Shown here: positions 1-7,226 of the stretch, in pieces | How positions within the stretch are numbered: position 1 is the first letter of the stretch | How the letters are laid out: each line of letters begins with the position of its first letter | Source: Elusimicrobiota bacterium | GTDB taxonomy: Bacteria > Elusimicrobiota > Elusimicrobia > UBA1565 > UBA9628 | Assembly (NCBI GenBank): GCA_016218545.1 | Contig: JACRDQ010000001.1 | Location: 31,528-95,527, forward strand | Reading direction: 5' to 3' | Length of the DNA stretch: 64,000 nt | Position numbers and translations under genes: made by a program | The notes under the pieces: generated by a model | What the model saw: the letters and a program-made list of their open reading frames with translations, nothing else | The model's database searches: none | What the model was told of the DNA's origin: nothing

Positions 1-541
1 CCACGAAGATGCCCTGCGCGGTCTCGGGCCGCAGGTAGATGAGCGAGGCCTCCTCCTCGACCGCGCCCTTGCGCGTGGAGAGCATGAGGTTGAACTGCCG
101 CGGCGGGGTGAGCTCGCCCTTGCCGCAGTCCGGACAGAGCGTGCGGCCGGCCCCGCAGTGGGAGCAGTTCTCGCCGCCCGGGACCTCGAACTTGTTGCCC
201 TTGGTCTGGGGGCAGTAGTGGGTCCAGGGGAGCCCCGAGAGGTTGTCGGCCTTGAAGCGCTTCCTGCAGGCCTTGCAGTCCGCCATGGGGTCGCTGAAGT
301 GCTCCACGTGGCCGCTCGCCTTCCAGGCCAGGGGGTTCATGAGGATGGCGGCGTCGAGGCCCACCATGTCGCGCCTGCGGTGCACGTTGTCGCGCCACCA
401 GAGCCGCTTGATGTTGTTCTTGAGCTCGACTCCGAGCGGGCCGTAGTCCCAGGTCGAGGCCGACCCGCCGTAGATCTCGCTGGAGGGGAAGATGAAGCCC
501 TTGCGCTTGGCGAGCGAGACGATGGTGTCCATGGTGATCAT
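1..541 (-). CDS. glyQS: glycyl-tRNA synthetase, N-terminal part (runs off the window)
   Basis: About the first 180 residues of a class II glycine-tRNA ligase of the single-chain dimeric type, which charges tRNA-Gly in the cytoplasm. The N-terminus reads [20 protein letters not shown] and continues with the YGG and DYGPLG signatures of this family. A Cys-rich insertion (CKAC near residue 88, then CSHC and CPDC) looks like a zinc-binding element. The segment ends at the class II motif RPETAQG, cut by the window edge. The start may be the ATG at 541 or the one at 532, three codons in. It is divergent from the ArsR gene. The catalytic core and anticodon domain lie outside the window. Confidence 0.93.
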   Translation of the reverse strand, partial: MITMDTIVSLAKRKGFIFPSSEIYGGSASTWDYGPLGVELKNNIKRLWWRDNVHRRRDMVGLDAAILMNPLAWKASGHVEHFSDPMADCKACRKRFKADNLSGLPWTHYCPQTKGNKFEVPGGENCSHCGAGRTLCPDCGKGELTPPRQFNLMLSTRKGAVEEEASLIYLRPETAQGIFV

Positions 542-587
542 GAGTCCATTCTATAAAACCCTGGCGCCTTCCGGCGCGGTCTGTCTC

Positions 588-634
588 TTGACAGCAGCGG
601 GCAGGGAGGGTATAATATAGACAGAAGTCTATAT
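588..634 (+). promoter_or_regulatory. consensus sigma70 promoter with an ArsR operator over the start site
   Basis: TTGACA (588-593), a 17-bp spacer and TATAAT (611-616) form a perfect consensus promoter. A perfect inverted repeat with 8-bp arms (ATATAGAC at 615-622, GTCTATAT at 627-634, AGAA between) overlaps the -10 box and the expected start near 623. This is the usual layout of an ArsR-family autoregulatory operator: repressor bound here would block polymerase. Seen directly; the regulatory role is inferred. Confidence 0.85.
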
Positions 635-637
635 GTT

Positions 638-934
638 ATGGCACAAGAATCCGATTGTTGTTCCTTCTTCAAGGCCGTGGCTGACGTCAACCGCGTGAAG
701 ATCATGCTGCTCCTGGCGCGGGGGGAGATGTCGGTCTCGCAGATTTGCGGCCATTTCAAGATGAAACAGCCCTCCATCTCCCATCACCTGGGAGTGCTCA
801 GGAACGCCAAGGTGGTGGAATGCCGCAAGGAAGGCAAAGAGGTCTTCTACAGGCTCAACAGATGCTGCGTGGATTCCTCTTGCTCGGGCTTCATGAAGAG
901 GTTCACGGACAAGGCCGAGGGGGGGGAGGTGTGA
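638..934 (+). CDS. ArsR/SmtB-family transcriptional repressor
   Basis: A 98-residue winged-helix protein of ordinary ArsR length. The recognition-helix region reads QICGHFKMKQPSISHHLGVL (about residues 36-55), followed by the wing (EGKEVFYRLN). Cysteines C7-C8 at the N-terminus and a C-terminal CCVDSSC cluster could ligate a thiophilic metal or metalloid, but the effector is unknown. It follows the promoter/operator at 588-634 with about 15 nt of leader and no Shine-Dalgarno. A 51-residue Cys-rich ORF follows 60 bp downstream, so the pair probably responds to the same signal. Confidence 0.9.
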   Translation: MAQESDCCSFFKAVADVNRVKIMLLLARGEMSVSQICGHFKMKQPSISHHLGVLRNAKVVECRKEGKEVFYRLNRCCVDSSCSGFMKRFTDKAEGGEV

Positions 935-959
935 GGTGGTTTTTTTTGGGACAACGCAT

Positions 960-969
960 AGACATGTCT
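960..969 (+). promoter_or_regulatory. possible second ArsR half-site palindrome
   Basis: AGACATGTCT is a perfect 10-bp palindrome between arsR and the Cys-rich ORF. It has the same AGAC...GTCT half-sites as the main operator, with a 2-bp instead of a 4-bp centre. A run of eight T lies just upstream (940-947). It could be a second repressor site or chance. Confidence 0.35.
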
Positions 970-994
970 CAATAAGTCAATGAAAGGAGGACGC

Positions 995-1150
995 ATGAAA
1001 GAAAACAAGTGCTGTTCCGTGGACGTGACCGAGACGGAGAAGGGGCTCAAGGTCGAGCTCGTGGGCGACAAGGTCAAAGAGTGCCTGACCACGCTGATGA
1101 GCTGTTGCTGCCGCTCCAAGGCCGAGGGCTCCAAGAAGTCCGGCAAATAG
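995..1150 (+). CDS. 51-residue Cys-rich small protein
   Basis: A short ORF with a strong Shine-Dalgarno (AAAGGAGG at 982-989, 5 nt before the ATG), which makes translation credible. The protein begins MKENKCCSVDV and carries six cysteines in three places: C6-C7, C30 and a CCC run at about 37-39; the tail is Lys/Ser-rich. There is no signal peptide, so it should be cytosolic. It lies in the arsR transcription unit, so a metal-binding or metal-buffering role is a reasonable inference. I do not recognise the family. Confidence 0.7.
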   Translation: MKENKCCSVDVTETEKGLKVELVGDKVKECLTTLMSCCCRSKAEGSKKSGK

Positions 1151-1167
1151 GCCGGGCGCCGGCGCAA

Positions 1168-1203
1168 GGTCCCGGCAGGGCGGCTTGCCGCCCTGCCGGG
1201 ACC
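1168..1203. terminator. long GC hairpin between convergent genes
   Basis: A perfect 17-bp stem (1168-1184 pairing with 1187-1203) with a 2-base TT loop, between the Cys-rich ORF and the converging histidine kinase. It has no T-tract on either strand. It could act as a bidirectional terminator or as a 3' processing barrier. Confidence 0.6.
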
Positions 1204-1207
1204 GAGG

Positions 1208-2692
1208 TCAGGCGGCAGCGAGCGAGGGGTCCTTCCACGCGTTCAGGAGGAAGGAGAAGCGCGCGCCCTTGCCCGGAGAGCTCGAGACCTCCAGGCGGCT
1301 CCCGTGCGCTTCGACGATGTTGAAGGCGAGCGCCAGACCCAGGCCGAAGCCCTTGGCCACCTTGCGGCCCTCCTCGGTGCGGTAGTAGCCGGAGAAGATC
1401 CTGCCCTGGTCCTCCGCGGAGATGCCGATGCCCGTGTCCTGGCAGTAGAGGCGCAGGCCTCCGGCCTCGGGCGCGGCTCCCACCGTGACCGTGCCCTTCT
1501 CAGGGGTGTACTTGATCGCGTTGCCGATGAGGTTGGAGAGCACGAGGGAGAGCATCTCAGGGTCGCCGGCCACGGGGAACACCTCGGCCGGAAAGTCCTG
1601 GAGGATGGAGAGCTCCTTGCGCTGGACCAGGACGGACAGGCTCTCCAGGGTCTCGGCCACGAGCCGGCGCACCTCGACCTTGCCGGGGTCGATCGTGAGC
1701 TTGCCCTCCTGGAAGCGTCCCATGTCCAGGAGGTTCCTGGCGGTCATGGTGAGGGCCCGGATGTTGCTGTCCAGGATCCTGTAGTACTCCCCCCTGCCCG
1801 GGACCGCGCGCTTCTTCTCCTCCCGCTCGAGGAGCCACATATAGCCGCGCATGGTGGAGAGGACGTTGTTGAACTCGTGGCTGACCATGGACACCAGCCT
1901 CGCCTTGAGCCCGGCGAGCTCGCGCTCCTTCTCGTACTGCGCGTTGACCCGGTCCGCGAGCCCCCGCATGGAGGCGGCCATCTCCTGGATCTCGGGGCTG
2001 GCGCGGGGGATGTCGGGCGTCCATGAGCTCCCCAGGGTCCACCGCGCGGTCCAGGCGTGCAGGACCTCCACGGGTCGCACGATGTAGCGGGAGAGGAAGA
2101 ACGTGATCCAGGCGCATGCGAGCATGCCCATGAGGAGGATGAGGCCGAGCGTGACCCGGGAGGCGGCCTCCACCTCCAGGCGGCGGCGCTCCAGGGTCTC
2201 GATGTTGGCGTCCTTCACGCGGATGAGCTCTCCGGTGAGCTCATCGAAGCTCTGCCTGCGTCCCATGAGCCGCTGGGCCTCGGCCGGGGAGAGCCGGCCG
2301 GAGCGCTTCACCTCGATCCAGCGGTTCTGCAGGGAGAGGTAGGCGGCCAACTGACGGTCGAGCCGGGAGAGGATGGCGCCTTCCTCTCCCCCGGCGCGCA
2401 GCTCCGCGAGGGCGTCGGCGGTCTGGCGGACCTCGGCGAGGGCTTTGCGGCGGGCCTCCAGCCACCGGGCCTCGCCGGAGAGCAGGTACTGGCTCGTGGC
2501 CAGGTCGAGGCCGTGCAGCTGGTCGCGCAGGCGGGGCAGCCGCGCCAGGACCGCGAGGTCGTGCTGGAAGGCCCGCGAGAGCTCCCCGTGAGCGCGGTCC
2601 TGGATCCAGTAGGCGAGCCCTCCTCCCAGGGCGTAGAGCCAGAGGAAGACGATGATGATCAGGCTCTGGCTGCGCAGGGTCCAGGGTCTCAT
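1208..2692 (-). CDS. membrane sensor histidine kinase
   Basis: 494 residues. Transmembrane segments at about 10-29 and 181-203 flank a periplasmic helical sensor of about 150 residues; a HAMP-like linker follows (about 204-255). The dimerisation domain carries the phospho-acceptor H272 in SHEFNN, an unusual variant of the SHELRTPL box. The ATPase domain has the N box (NAIKYTP, 391-397), G1 (DTGIG, 419-423) and G2 (GFGLGLAL, 448-455), so it should be active. The ATG overlaps the stop of the upstream TPR lipoprotein gene by 4 nt, so the two are co-translated. No response regulator is adjacent; the orphan regulator at 7227 is one candidate partner. Confidence 0.92.
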   Translation of the reverse strand: MRPWTLRSQSLIIIVFLWLYALGGGLAYWIQDRAHGELSRAFQHDLAVLARLPRLRDQLHGLDLATSQYLLSGEARWLEARRKALAEVRQTADALAELRAGGEEGAILSRLDRQLAAYLSLQNRWIEVKRSGRLSPAEAQRLMGRRQSFDELTGELIRVKDANIETLERRRLEVEAASRVTLGLILLMGMLACAWITFFLSRYIVRPVEVLHAWTARWTLGSSWTPDIPRASPEIQEMAASMRGLADRVNAQYEKERELAGLKARLVSMVSHEFNNVLSTMRGYMWLLEREEKKRAVPGRGEYYRILDSNIRALTMTARNLLDMGRFQEGKLTIDPGKVEVRRLVAETLESLSVLVQRKELSILQDFPAEVFPVAGDPEMLSLVLSNLIGNAIKYTPEKGTVTVGAAPEAGGLRLYCQDTGIGISAEDQGRIFSGYYRTEEGRKVAKGFGLGLALAFNIVEAHGSRLEVSSSPGKGARFSFLLNAWKDPSLAAA

Positions 2693-3630
2693 CGTCCCTT
2701 CTTGCCGGCCGGACGGCTTGAGATCGAGCGGCTGCGCGTCTCCAGGCGCTCGGCTTCGGGAGAGCGCTTCAAGCGCCGCAGGAGGCTCGCGTAGCTCGTG
2801 AGCGGAGGCACCAGGCGGCGGCTCGTCCTGCCGAAGGTCTCCTCGGTCCAGGAGAGGGCTCTCTTGTAGAAGACCTCGGCTTCGGCGAAGCGTTCCTGGG
2901 CTTCGTAGAAGAGGGCCAGGTTGGCGAGCTCCGTGTCGAGCTCCTTGCTCCCCGTCCTCTCCTTGATCGCCAGAGCCCGCAGATAGAGGGGCTCCGCGTC
3001 CGCGTAGCGGCCGCGCGTCTGGTAGAGCAGGGCCAGGTCCGTGAGCCGGACCGCCACGGTCAGGTGCTCCTTGCCGAGCGCGCGTTCCGTCAGGGAGAGG
3101 GACTTCTTGAGGGCGGCCTCAGCGTCGTCGTCGCGGCCCTCGGCCTCGTAGAGCAGGGCCAGGTCGTTGAGCCGGGCCGCAAGCTCGGTCTTGCGGCCGC
3201 TCGCGGCCGAGATCTTCATGGCCCGCTCGAAGTCCCGCCTGGCCTCGACGGTCTTGCCCTGCCTGCTGTGGAGCTCGCCCAGGTAGACGAGGCCGGCCGC
3301 GGCCTGCGGGCTCTTGGCTCCGTGGACCTTCTCGGTGACGGCCAGGGCCCTGCGGAACAGGGGCTCGGCCTGGGTGAGGCGGCCCTGGGCGGCATGGAGG
3401 TCTCCAAGGACGTTGAGCGGCTCGATCAGGGACGGATCCTCGGGGCCGAGGGCCTCGGCCTGCCTGAGCGCGGCGGTCAGCAGCTCCTCGGCCTCGGTGA
3501 AGCGGCCGTGGTGCAGGGCCCGGTCCCCGCGCATGAGCGCGTCCCGCGGCGCGGTCCGCGGGGGCGGGAAGAGGGCGCAGCCGCACGTCAGGAGCGCCAG
3601 CATGGAGGGCAGGGCAGCTTTCATCCGCAT
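2689..3630 (-). CDS. TPR-repeat lipoprotein
   Basis: About 313 residues. The N-terminus MRMKAALPSMLALLTC ends in a lipobox (LLTC|G), predicting a lipid-anchored envelope protein. The rest is about six tetratricopeptide repeats of the 42-residue kind seen in kinesin-light-chain-like proteins (recurring A..L..LA.LY...GR..EAE.L...AL). Possible ATGs lie at 3654, 3639, 3630 and 3624; I chose 3630 because it follows a plausible -10 (TATGAT) by 12 nt and leaves a compact signal peptide. It overlaps the downstream kinase by 4 nt and may scaffold or sense for it (inference). Confidence 0.82.
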   Translation of the reverse strand: MRMKAALPSMLALLTCGCALFPPPRTAPRDALMRGDRALHHGRFTEAEELLTAALRQAEALGPEDPSLIEPLNVLGDLHAAQGRLTQAEPLFRRALAVTEKVHGAKSPQAAAGLVYLGELHSRQGKTVEARRDFERAMKISAASGRKTELAARLNDLALLYEAEGRDDDAEAALKKSLSLTERALGKEHLTVAVRLTDLALLYQTRGRYADAEPLYLRALAIKERTGSKELDTELANLALFYEAQERFAEAEVFYKRALSWTEETFGRTSRRLVPPLTSYASLLRRLKRSPEAERLETRSRSISSRPAGKKGR

Positions 3631-3637
3631 CCCGCTC

Positions 3638-3648
3638 ATGATATCATA
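3638..3648. promoter_or_regulatory. palindromic bidirectional -10 region
   Basis: ATGATATCAT (3638-3647) is a perfect palindrome that supplies a -10 on both strands: TATCAT (642-647) for the sigma-factor gene, with its ATG 5 nt away, and TATGAT (648-643, minus) for the TPR lipoprotein gene. No convincing -35 is visible on either side. Confidence 0.5.
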
Positions 3649-3652
3649 GCCC

Positions 3653-4267
3653 ATGGCCGGTCAGGAGGGGGTTCCCAAGGGACACAACCTTTCCTCCTCG
3701 CAGGGCGTCCAACACGCAGGAGAGGACGAAGAGCTCGTCCGAAAGGCGGTCAGGGGGGACGCGGATGCTTTTGGAGCGCTGGTCGAACGGCACCAAGGCG
3801 CTGTGGCGGGCTTCCTCATGGGGATGCTGCGCGACCCGGACGCGGCCGAGGACCTGGCGCAGGAGGCTTTCGTGAAGGCGTTCAAGGCCATCGGCGCCTT
3901 CGAGGGGCGCTCGAGCTTCAAGACCTGGGTGACCCAGATCGCGCTCAATGAGGCGCGCTCCCGCTTGAGGCGGCAGAAGCTGCGGCGCTGGCTCTCCCTC
4001 GAATCTCCCGGCGAGGACGACGGCCGGAGATTGGAGGAGACCCTCCGCGACGAGCTCTCGGACGGCCGGGAACGCTCGGCCCTGGAGCGCAGGCTGGAGC
4101 TGGACGGCGCCATGCAGTGCCTGGCGCCGAGGGAACGGGAGGTCGCGTCCCTGCGCCTGGAAGGCTATTCGCTCGGAGAGACCGCCCAGGCGCTCGGCGT
4201 GAGCGTGGGCACGGTGAAGTCGACCCTGTTCTCCGCCACGCGCAAGATGAGGGAGAAGCTCTCATGA
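3653..4267 (+). CDS. ECF-type RNA polymerase sigma factor
   Basis: 204 residues. Region 2 (about 35-105) includes DAEDLAQEAFVKAFKAI and the FKTWVTQIALNEARSRLRR helix; region 4 (about 145-200) is a helix-turn-helix ending EGYSLGETAQALGVSVGTVK. It lacks regions 1 and 3, as ECF factors do. It should direct RNA polymerase to a small regulon. Its stop overlaps the start of a zinc-finger anti-sigma gene by 4 nt, the usual pairing. Candidate targets with an ECF-like promoter lie at 5208 and 6520. The start codon is probably leaderless. Confidence 0.93.
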   Translation: MAGQEGVPKGHNLSSSQGVQHAGEDEELVRKAVRGDADAFGALVERHQGAVAGFLMGMLRDPDAAEDLAQEAFVKAFKAIGAFEGRSSFKTWVTQIALNEARSRLRRQKLRRWLSLESPGEDDGRRLEETLRDELSDGRERSALERRLELDGAMQCLAPREREVASLRLEGYSLGETAQALGVSVGTVKSTLFSATRKMREKLS

Positions 4268-4728
4268 GCGAGCCCAGGAACCAGCAGTGCCGCGCGGCGC
4301 AAGAGGATATCTGGAGCTCCTGGCCCGACGTCTCGGCAGTGCCCCCTGGGGCGCTCGAGCACGCGGCCTCCTGCCCGGAGTGCGCCAAGGAGCTCAAGGT
4401 CCTGGCCGGACTCTGCGTCAAGAGCAATGCCGCTCCTGGCAAGCCCCTGGCGTGGAAGGCCATCCTTGAGCCCAGGTGGCGGCGCTTGGGGTCCAGGACC
4501 CGCGCGGGGATCAAGGAGCCGACAGCGCCGGTCCGCTGGGTCTGGGCGCCCGGCCTGGCGATCGCGGCCGCGGCCCTGGCCTTGTGGATCGTCCAGCCGC
4601 CCAGGACACCCGAACCCGCGGTCCCGGAAGAGCTCGTGGAGAACCTCGAGTTCTTCGAGAATCTGGAGCTCTTCGAGGATTGGGACGAGGTAGCGCTCCT
4701 CGAGGCCTTGGGGAGGGCCGAGCCATGA
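4264..4728 (+). CDS. zinc-finger anti-sigma factor, single-pass membrane
   Basis: 154 residues. The cytosolic N-terminal domain has an HxxxCxxC motif (HAASCPEC, about residues 32-39) typical of zf-HC2 anti-sigma factors that hold the cognate sigma. One transmembrane helix follows (about 97-115), then a short acidic C-terminus with repeated ENLE/FE blocks. The ATG overlaps the sigma stop and its own stop overlaps the next ORF, each by 4 nt, so the three are tightly coupled. Confidence 0.85.
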   Translation: MSEPRNQQCRAAQEDIWSSWPDVSAVPPGALEHAASCPECAKELKVLAGLCVKSNAAPGKPLAWKAILEPRWRRLGSRTRAGIKEPTAPVRWVWAPGLAIAAAALALWIVQPPRTPEPAVPEELVENLEFFENLELFEDWDEVALLEALGRAEP

Positions 4729-5204
4729 ACAAGGCCTTGCTGGCGCTCGGCCTGGGCCTGCTCTGCCTGGCCCCGAGCTTCGGCCGGTCCCTGCCCGGTC
4801 CCAGGAGCGGGAGCCGGGCGCTCTGGGACTCGTATGACGCGGCGCGCAAGGAGCGCATCCTGGCCGATTTCAGGCGTTACAAGGCCATGCCGGAGGAGAG
4901 GCAGAAGGAGCTCCGGGAGCGGTTCGAGGGATTCCGCAAGCTCCCTGACAGCCGCAAGTCCGAGCTCCGTCAGAGGTGGGAGGCCCTCCGGTCGCTTTCT
5001 CCGGAGAAGCGACAGGCCCTGCGCAAGCCCGGGGTCCGGCCCAGCCGCGTGGACCCCAAGGCCGGGGTGCGCGCCTCCCCGGGCAAGGGCGGCGGGTCCG
5101 GCCGCATGAGAGGGACCAGGCCGCCCCGGATGGAGCCGAGGGGTCCCAGGGGACGTCAGGGACCCTCGGGCCCGGGTGCCCGGGCCCGAGGACGCCGCAG
5201 CTGA
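4725..5204 (+). CDS. DUF3106-like secreted protein
   Basis: 159 residues with a signal peptide (to about residue 20). The central segment (about 35-105) repeats the pattern MPEERQKELRERFEGF / LPDSRKSELRQRWEAL / LSPEKRQALRK, characteristic of DUF3106 proteins that sit beside ECF sigma/anti-sigma pairs. The tail (from about 105) is Arg/Gly/Pro-rich and disordered. It is the third gene of the sigma operon and may sense or bind something in the periplasm; function unknown. Confidence 0.75.
   Translation: MNKALLALGLGLLCLAPSFGRSLPGPRSGSRALWDSYDAARKERILADFRRYKAMPEERQKELRERFEGFRKLPDSRKSELRQRWEALRSLSPEKRQALRKPGVRPSRVDPKAGVRASPGKGGGSGRMRGTRPPRMEPRGPRGRQGPSGPGARARGRRS
5164..5191 (+). terminator. GC-only hairpin at the end of the sigma operon
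   Basis: A perfect 13-bp stem (5164-5176 with 5179-5191) with a 2-base loop, inside the last codons of the DUF3106-like gene and just before the ECF-like promoter at 5208. There is no T-tract. It may separate the sigma operon from the next unit. Confidence 0.4.
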
Positions 5205-5207
5205 ACC

Positions 5208-5235
5208 GAACCCTCCGGCCCTCTTGCGCGTCTAA
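5208..5235 (+). promoter_or_regulatory. candidate ECF sigma promoter
   Basis: GAACC (5208-5212), a 16-bp spacer and CGTCTAA (5229-5235) match the general ECF promoter form (AAC motif at -35, CGTC at -10). The same elements recur at 6520-6547. The downstream ORF then has a good Shine-Dalgarno, unlike the leaderless genes nearby. Confidence 0.55.
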
Positions 5236-5261
5236 TCGTCATGGGCTGGGAGGTGACTGCC

Positions 5262-5741
5262 ATGAATAAAGCATGGATGCTGGCCTTGGCGGTGGTGTCC
5301 GGGTCGGTCTGCCTTGCAGCAGCGCAGGATGCCGTGGCCGCGGGTCCCACTCGAGGGATGCTGGGTGCGGGCGTCATCCTCGGCAACCCCGCCGGATTGA
5401 CGGGCAAGCTCTGGCTCGACCCCACTCGCGCCATCGACGCGGGTGTGGGGTTCAGCGGGGACGCGGCCTTCTACATGGACTTCTTGTGGCACGCGTGGGA
5501 CCTGTTCCCGCAGCCCAAGACAGGAAAACTCGGCGCCTATGCCAGCGTCGGTCCGCGGCTTGAGACCAGGAGGGACGCGGAGTTCGGGGTGAGGACCCTG
5601 GCAGGGCTCGTCTATTGGCTGCCCAAGCACCCGATCGAGCTCTTCGTGGAGGCGGGCCCGGTGTGGCGCGTGGCGCCGGACAGCGGGGTGGAGGCTGACG
5701 GCGGGCTCGGAGTGCGCTTCTACTTCGGCGGCCGGAAATGA
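5262..5741 (+). CDS. secreted outer-membrane-type protein, DUF3996-like
   Basis: 159 residues. I chose the ATG at 5262 (MNKAWMLALAV) because GGGAGGTGA lies at the right distance and a clean signal peptide follows (to about residue 28). The mature part has amphipathic beta-strand character and the GAGVILGNPAGLTGKLW opening, with FLWHAWDLF in the middle, resembling small barrel proteins of the DUF3996 kind. It probably inserts in or faces the outer membrane. It is co-transcribed with the next gene, 37 bp away. Function unknown. Confidence 0.72.
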   Translation: MNKAWMLALAVVSGSVCLAAAQDAVAAGPTRGMLGAGVILGNPAGLTGKLWLDPTRAIDAGVGFSGDAAFYMDFLWHAWDLFPQPKTGKLGAYASVGPRLETRRDAEFGVRTLAGLVYWLPKHPIELFVEAGPVWRVAPDSGVEADGGLGVRFYFGGRK

Positions 5742-5778
5742 GGCGGCGCTCGGGCGTGGTCAGTGAGGAGGGTCTGCG

Positions 5779-6516
5779 ATGAGGGTCGTTCTGGCAGGGG
5801 CGTGCGCCGTGGTCTTGGCGGTGGCGAGCTTGGCCGCGGCCAAGGAGGCGGCCAGTCCCTACGGGGTGGGGACGACCCTGACCGCGGGCACCGGGGGCTA
5901 TCGCCGGGCCGCCTTGTACGGCGACGCCTTGTGGCGCGTGCGCGACTTCTCGCCGTACGCCCTGGCCGAGTTCAGCGCGGACTCGGACGTCCGCCAGTTC
6001 TCCCTCCTCGGAGGGACGTGGAAGGACCTCGGCAGGGCCTTCAGGGTCAAAGGCGGGGCAGGCCTGAACTTCGGCAAGGTCCTCGATACGGACGACGCGA
6101 CGACCTCGTTCACGCTCGAGACCGGGGCCGAGGGGGACATCGGGGACGCGGTCGCCGGGGCCGAGTACCGCTTCACCTCCGGCGGCATCGGCGGCTCGCG
6201 CGTCATCCGCAGCGACTCCGATGTCCTGCGCATCAGGGCCAGGGGCAAGGCCTCGAGCGCGGGGGTCGCCTCGGTCGAGCCCGAGTCCTTCACCTACCAC
6301 GAGCTTGCGGGCTACGGCTCCCTTCCCCTGGGCGGGACCTCGGTCAGCCTGAAGCTGGCCCTGGGCATCCCATCCTACTCCGACAACGTGGTCAGCGAGA
6401 CCCTGACCTGGAAGATCCCCATCCCGGAGCACCTGTGGGTCGCTCCCTCGCTCTCTTTGGAGCAGGGACGGGGGAGCAATGCCTACGGCTCCCTCGGCCT
6501 GTACTGGGCGTTCTGA
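5779..6516 (+). CDS. secreted beta-barrel-like protein
   Basis: 245 residues: signal peptide (about 1-20), then alternating polar/hydrophobic strands ending in the aromatic residue expected of an outer-membrane barrel (LYWAF). A GAGGAGG Shine-Dalgarno precedes the ATG. It follows the DUF3996-like gene and probably shares its ECF-like promoter. I do not recognise a named family. Confidence 0.7.
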   Translation: MRVVLAGACAVVLAVASLAAAKEAASPYGVGTTLTAGTGGYRRAALYGDALWRVRDFSPYALAEFSADSDVRQFSLLGGTWKDLGRAFRVKGGAGLNFGKVLDTDDATTSFTLETGAEGDIGDAVAGAEYRFTSGGIGGSRVIRSDSDVLRIRARGKASSAGVASVEPESFTYHELAGYGSLPLGGTSVSLKLALGIPSYSDNVVSETLTWKIPIPEHLWVAPSLSLEQGRGSNAYGSLGLYWAF

Positions 6517-6519
6517 CCC

Positions 6520-6547
6520 AACCTTCCTGGGCCCGGCCCGCGTCTAA
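6520..6547 (+). promoter_or_regulatory. candidate ECF sigma promoter
   Basis: AACC (6520-6523), a 17-bp spacer and CGTCTAA (6541-6547): the same -35 and -10 elements as at 5208-5235, one spacer base longer. It precedes the gene at 6572. Confidence 0.55.
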
Positions 6548-6571
6548 ATGCGTGGGGAGGAGGTGCGCGTC

Positions 6572-7156
6572 ATGAAGAAGAACATGCTGTTGTTGGCCGC
6601 GTTGGTGCCTTGGTCGACGGCCTTCGTGCTGGCCGCTGAGACCGCGGCCCCGTCCCAGCCCGCCGCGGCGGCGGAGGATGGCGAGAGGGGCAAGGAGAAA
6701 GCCAAGAAGCCCGAGGTGGATCCCTCCCTCGTCAAGGGCCAGGCGGCTCAGGCGGACAAGCTCGCCTCGGAATTCGGGGTGGAGCGGGTCGTGGTCACCG
6801 GACTCCGTGACCAGGGCCTGGGTTGGGGGGAGGTCAGGCATGCCCTGTCTCTCTCCAAGAGGTCAGGCCAGTCCTTGGACGAGATCATGAGGCTCCGCGA
6901 GTCCGGCATGGGGTGGGGCCAGATCGCGAATAAGCACGACCTCAAGCTCGTCGAGCCCAAGGCCGGCGCTTCGGGCAAGGAACGCAAGGAGGAGGCAGGG
7001 TCCGGCTCGAGAGAGTCCGGCGCCGGGTCCGAGCGGGTCAAGGGACGCGAGGGCTCAGGACCGGGCTTGGAGCGCGGCAGGGCGAGGACCGAGCGCTCAG
7101 GGCCGGGGTCCGGGAGCGGATCCTCCATGAGAGGGGGACCGAAGGGCCGGCGCTGA
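6572..7156 (+). CDS. secreted protein with GWG repeats
   Basis: 194 residues. The ATG at 6572 (MKKNMLLLAALV) has GGAGGAGGTG upstream and gives a signal peptide (to about 22). The middle domain (about 50-120) contains two copies of a motif around G.GWG (GLGWGEVRHALSLSKR and GMGWGQIANKH), a helical repeat I have seen in small secreted proteins of unknown role. The C-terminal 75 residues are Gly/Ser/Arg/Glu-rich and likely disordered. The ECF-like promoter suggests membership of the envelope regulon. Confidence 0.7.
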   Translation: MKKNMLLLAALVPWSTAFVLAAETAAPSQPAAAAEDGERGKEKAKKPEVDPSLVKGQAAQADKLASEFGVERVVVTGLRDQGLGWGEVRHALSLSKRSGQSLDEIMRLRESGMGWGQIANKHDLKLVEPKAGASGKERKEEAGSGSRESGAGSERVKGREGSGPGLERGRARTERSGPGSGSGSSMRGGPKGRR

Positions 7157-7166
7157 ACGCCGGCCC
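7144..7166 (+). terminator. hairpin containing the stop codon
   Basis: GGGCCGGCG (7144-7152) pairs perfectly with CGCCGGCCC (7158-7166); the TGA stop of the preceding gene is in the 5-base loop. There is no clear T-tract. Confidence 0.4.
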
Positions 7167-7226
7167 CCCGGGGGTCGAAGAGGAGGCACAAATCAGCTAG
7201 AATGGAAGGGACGACGGAACAAGGCG

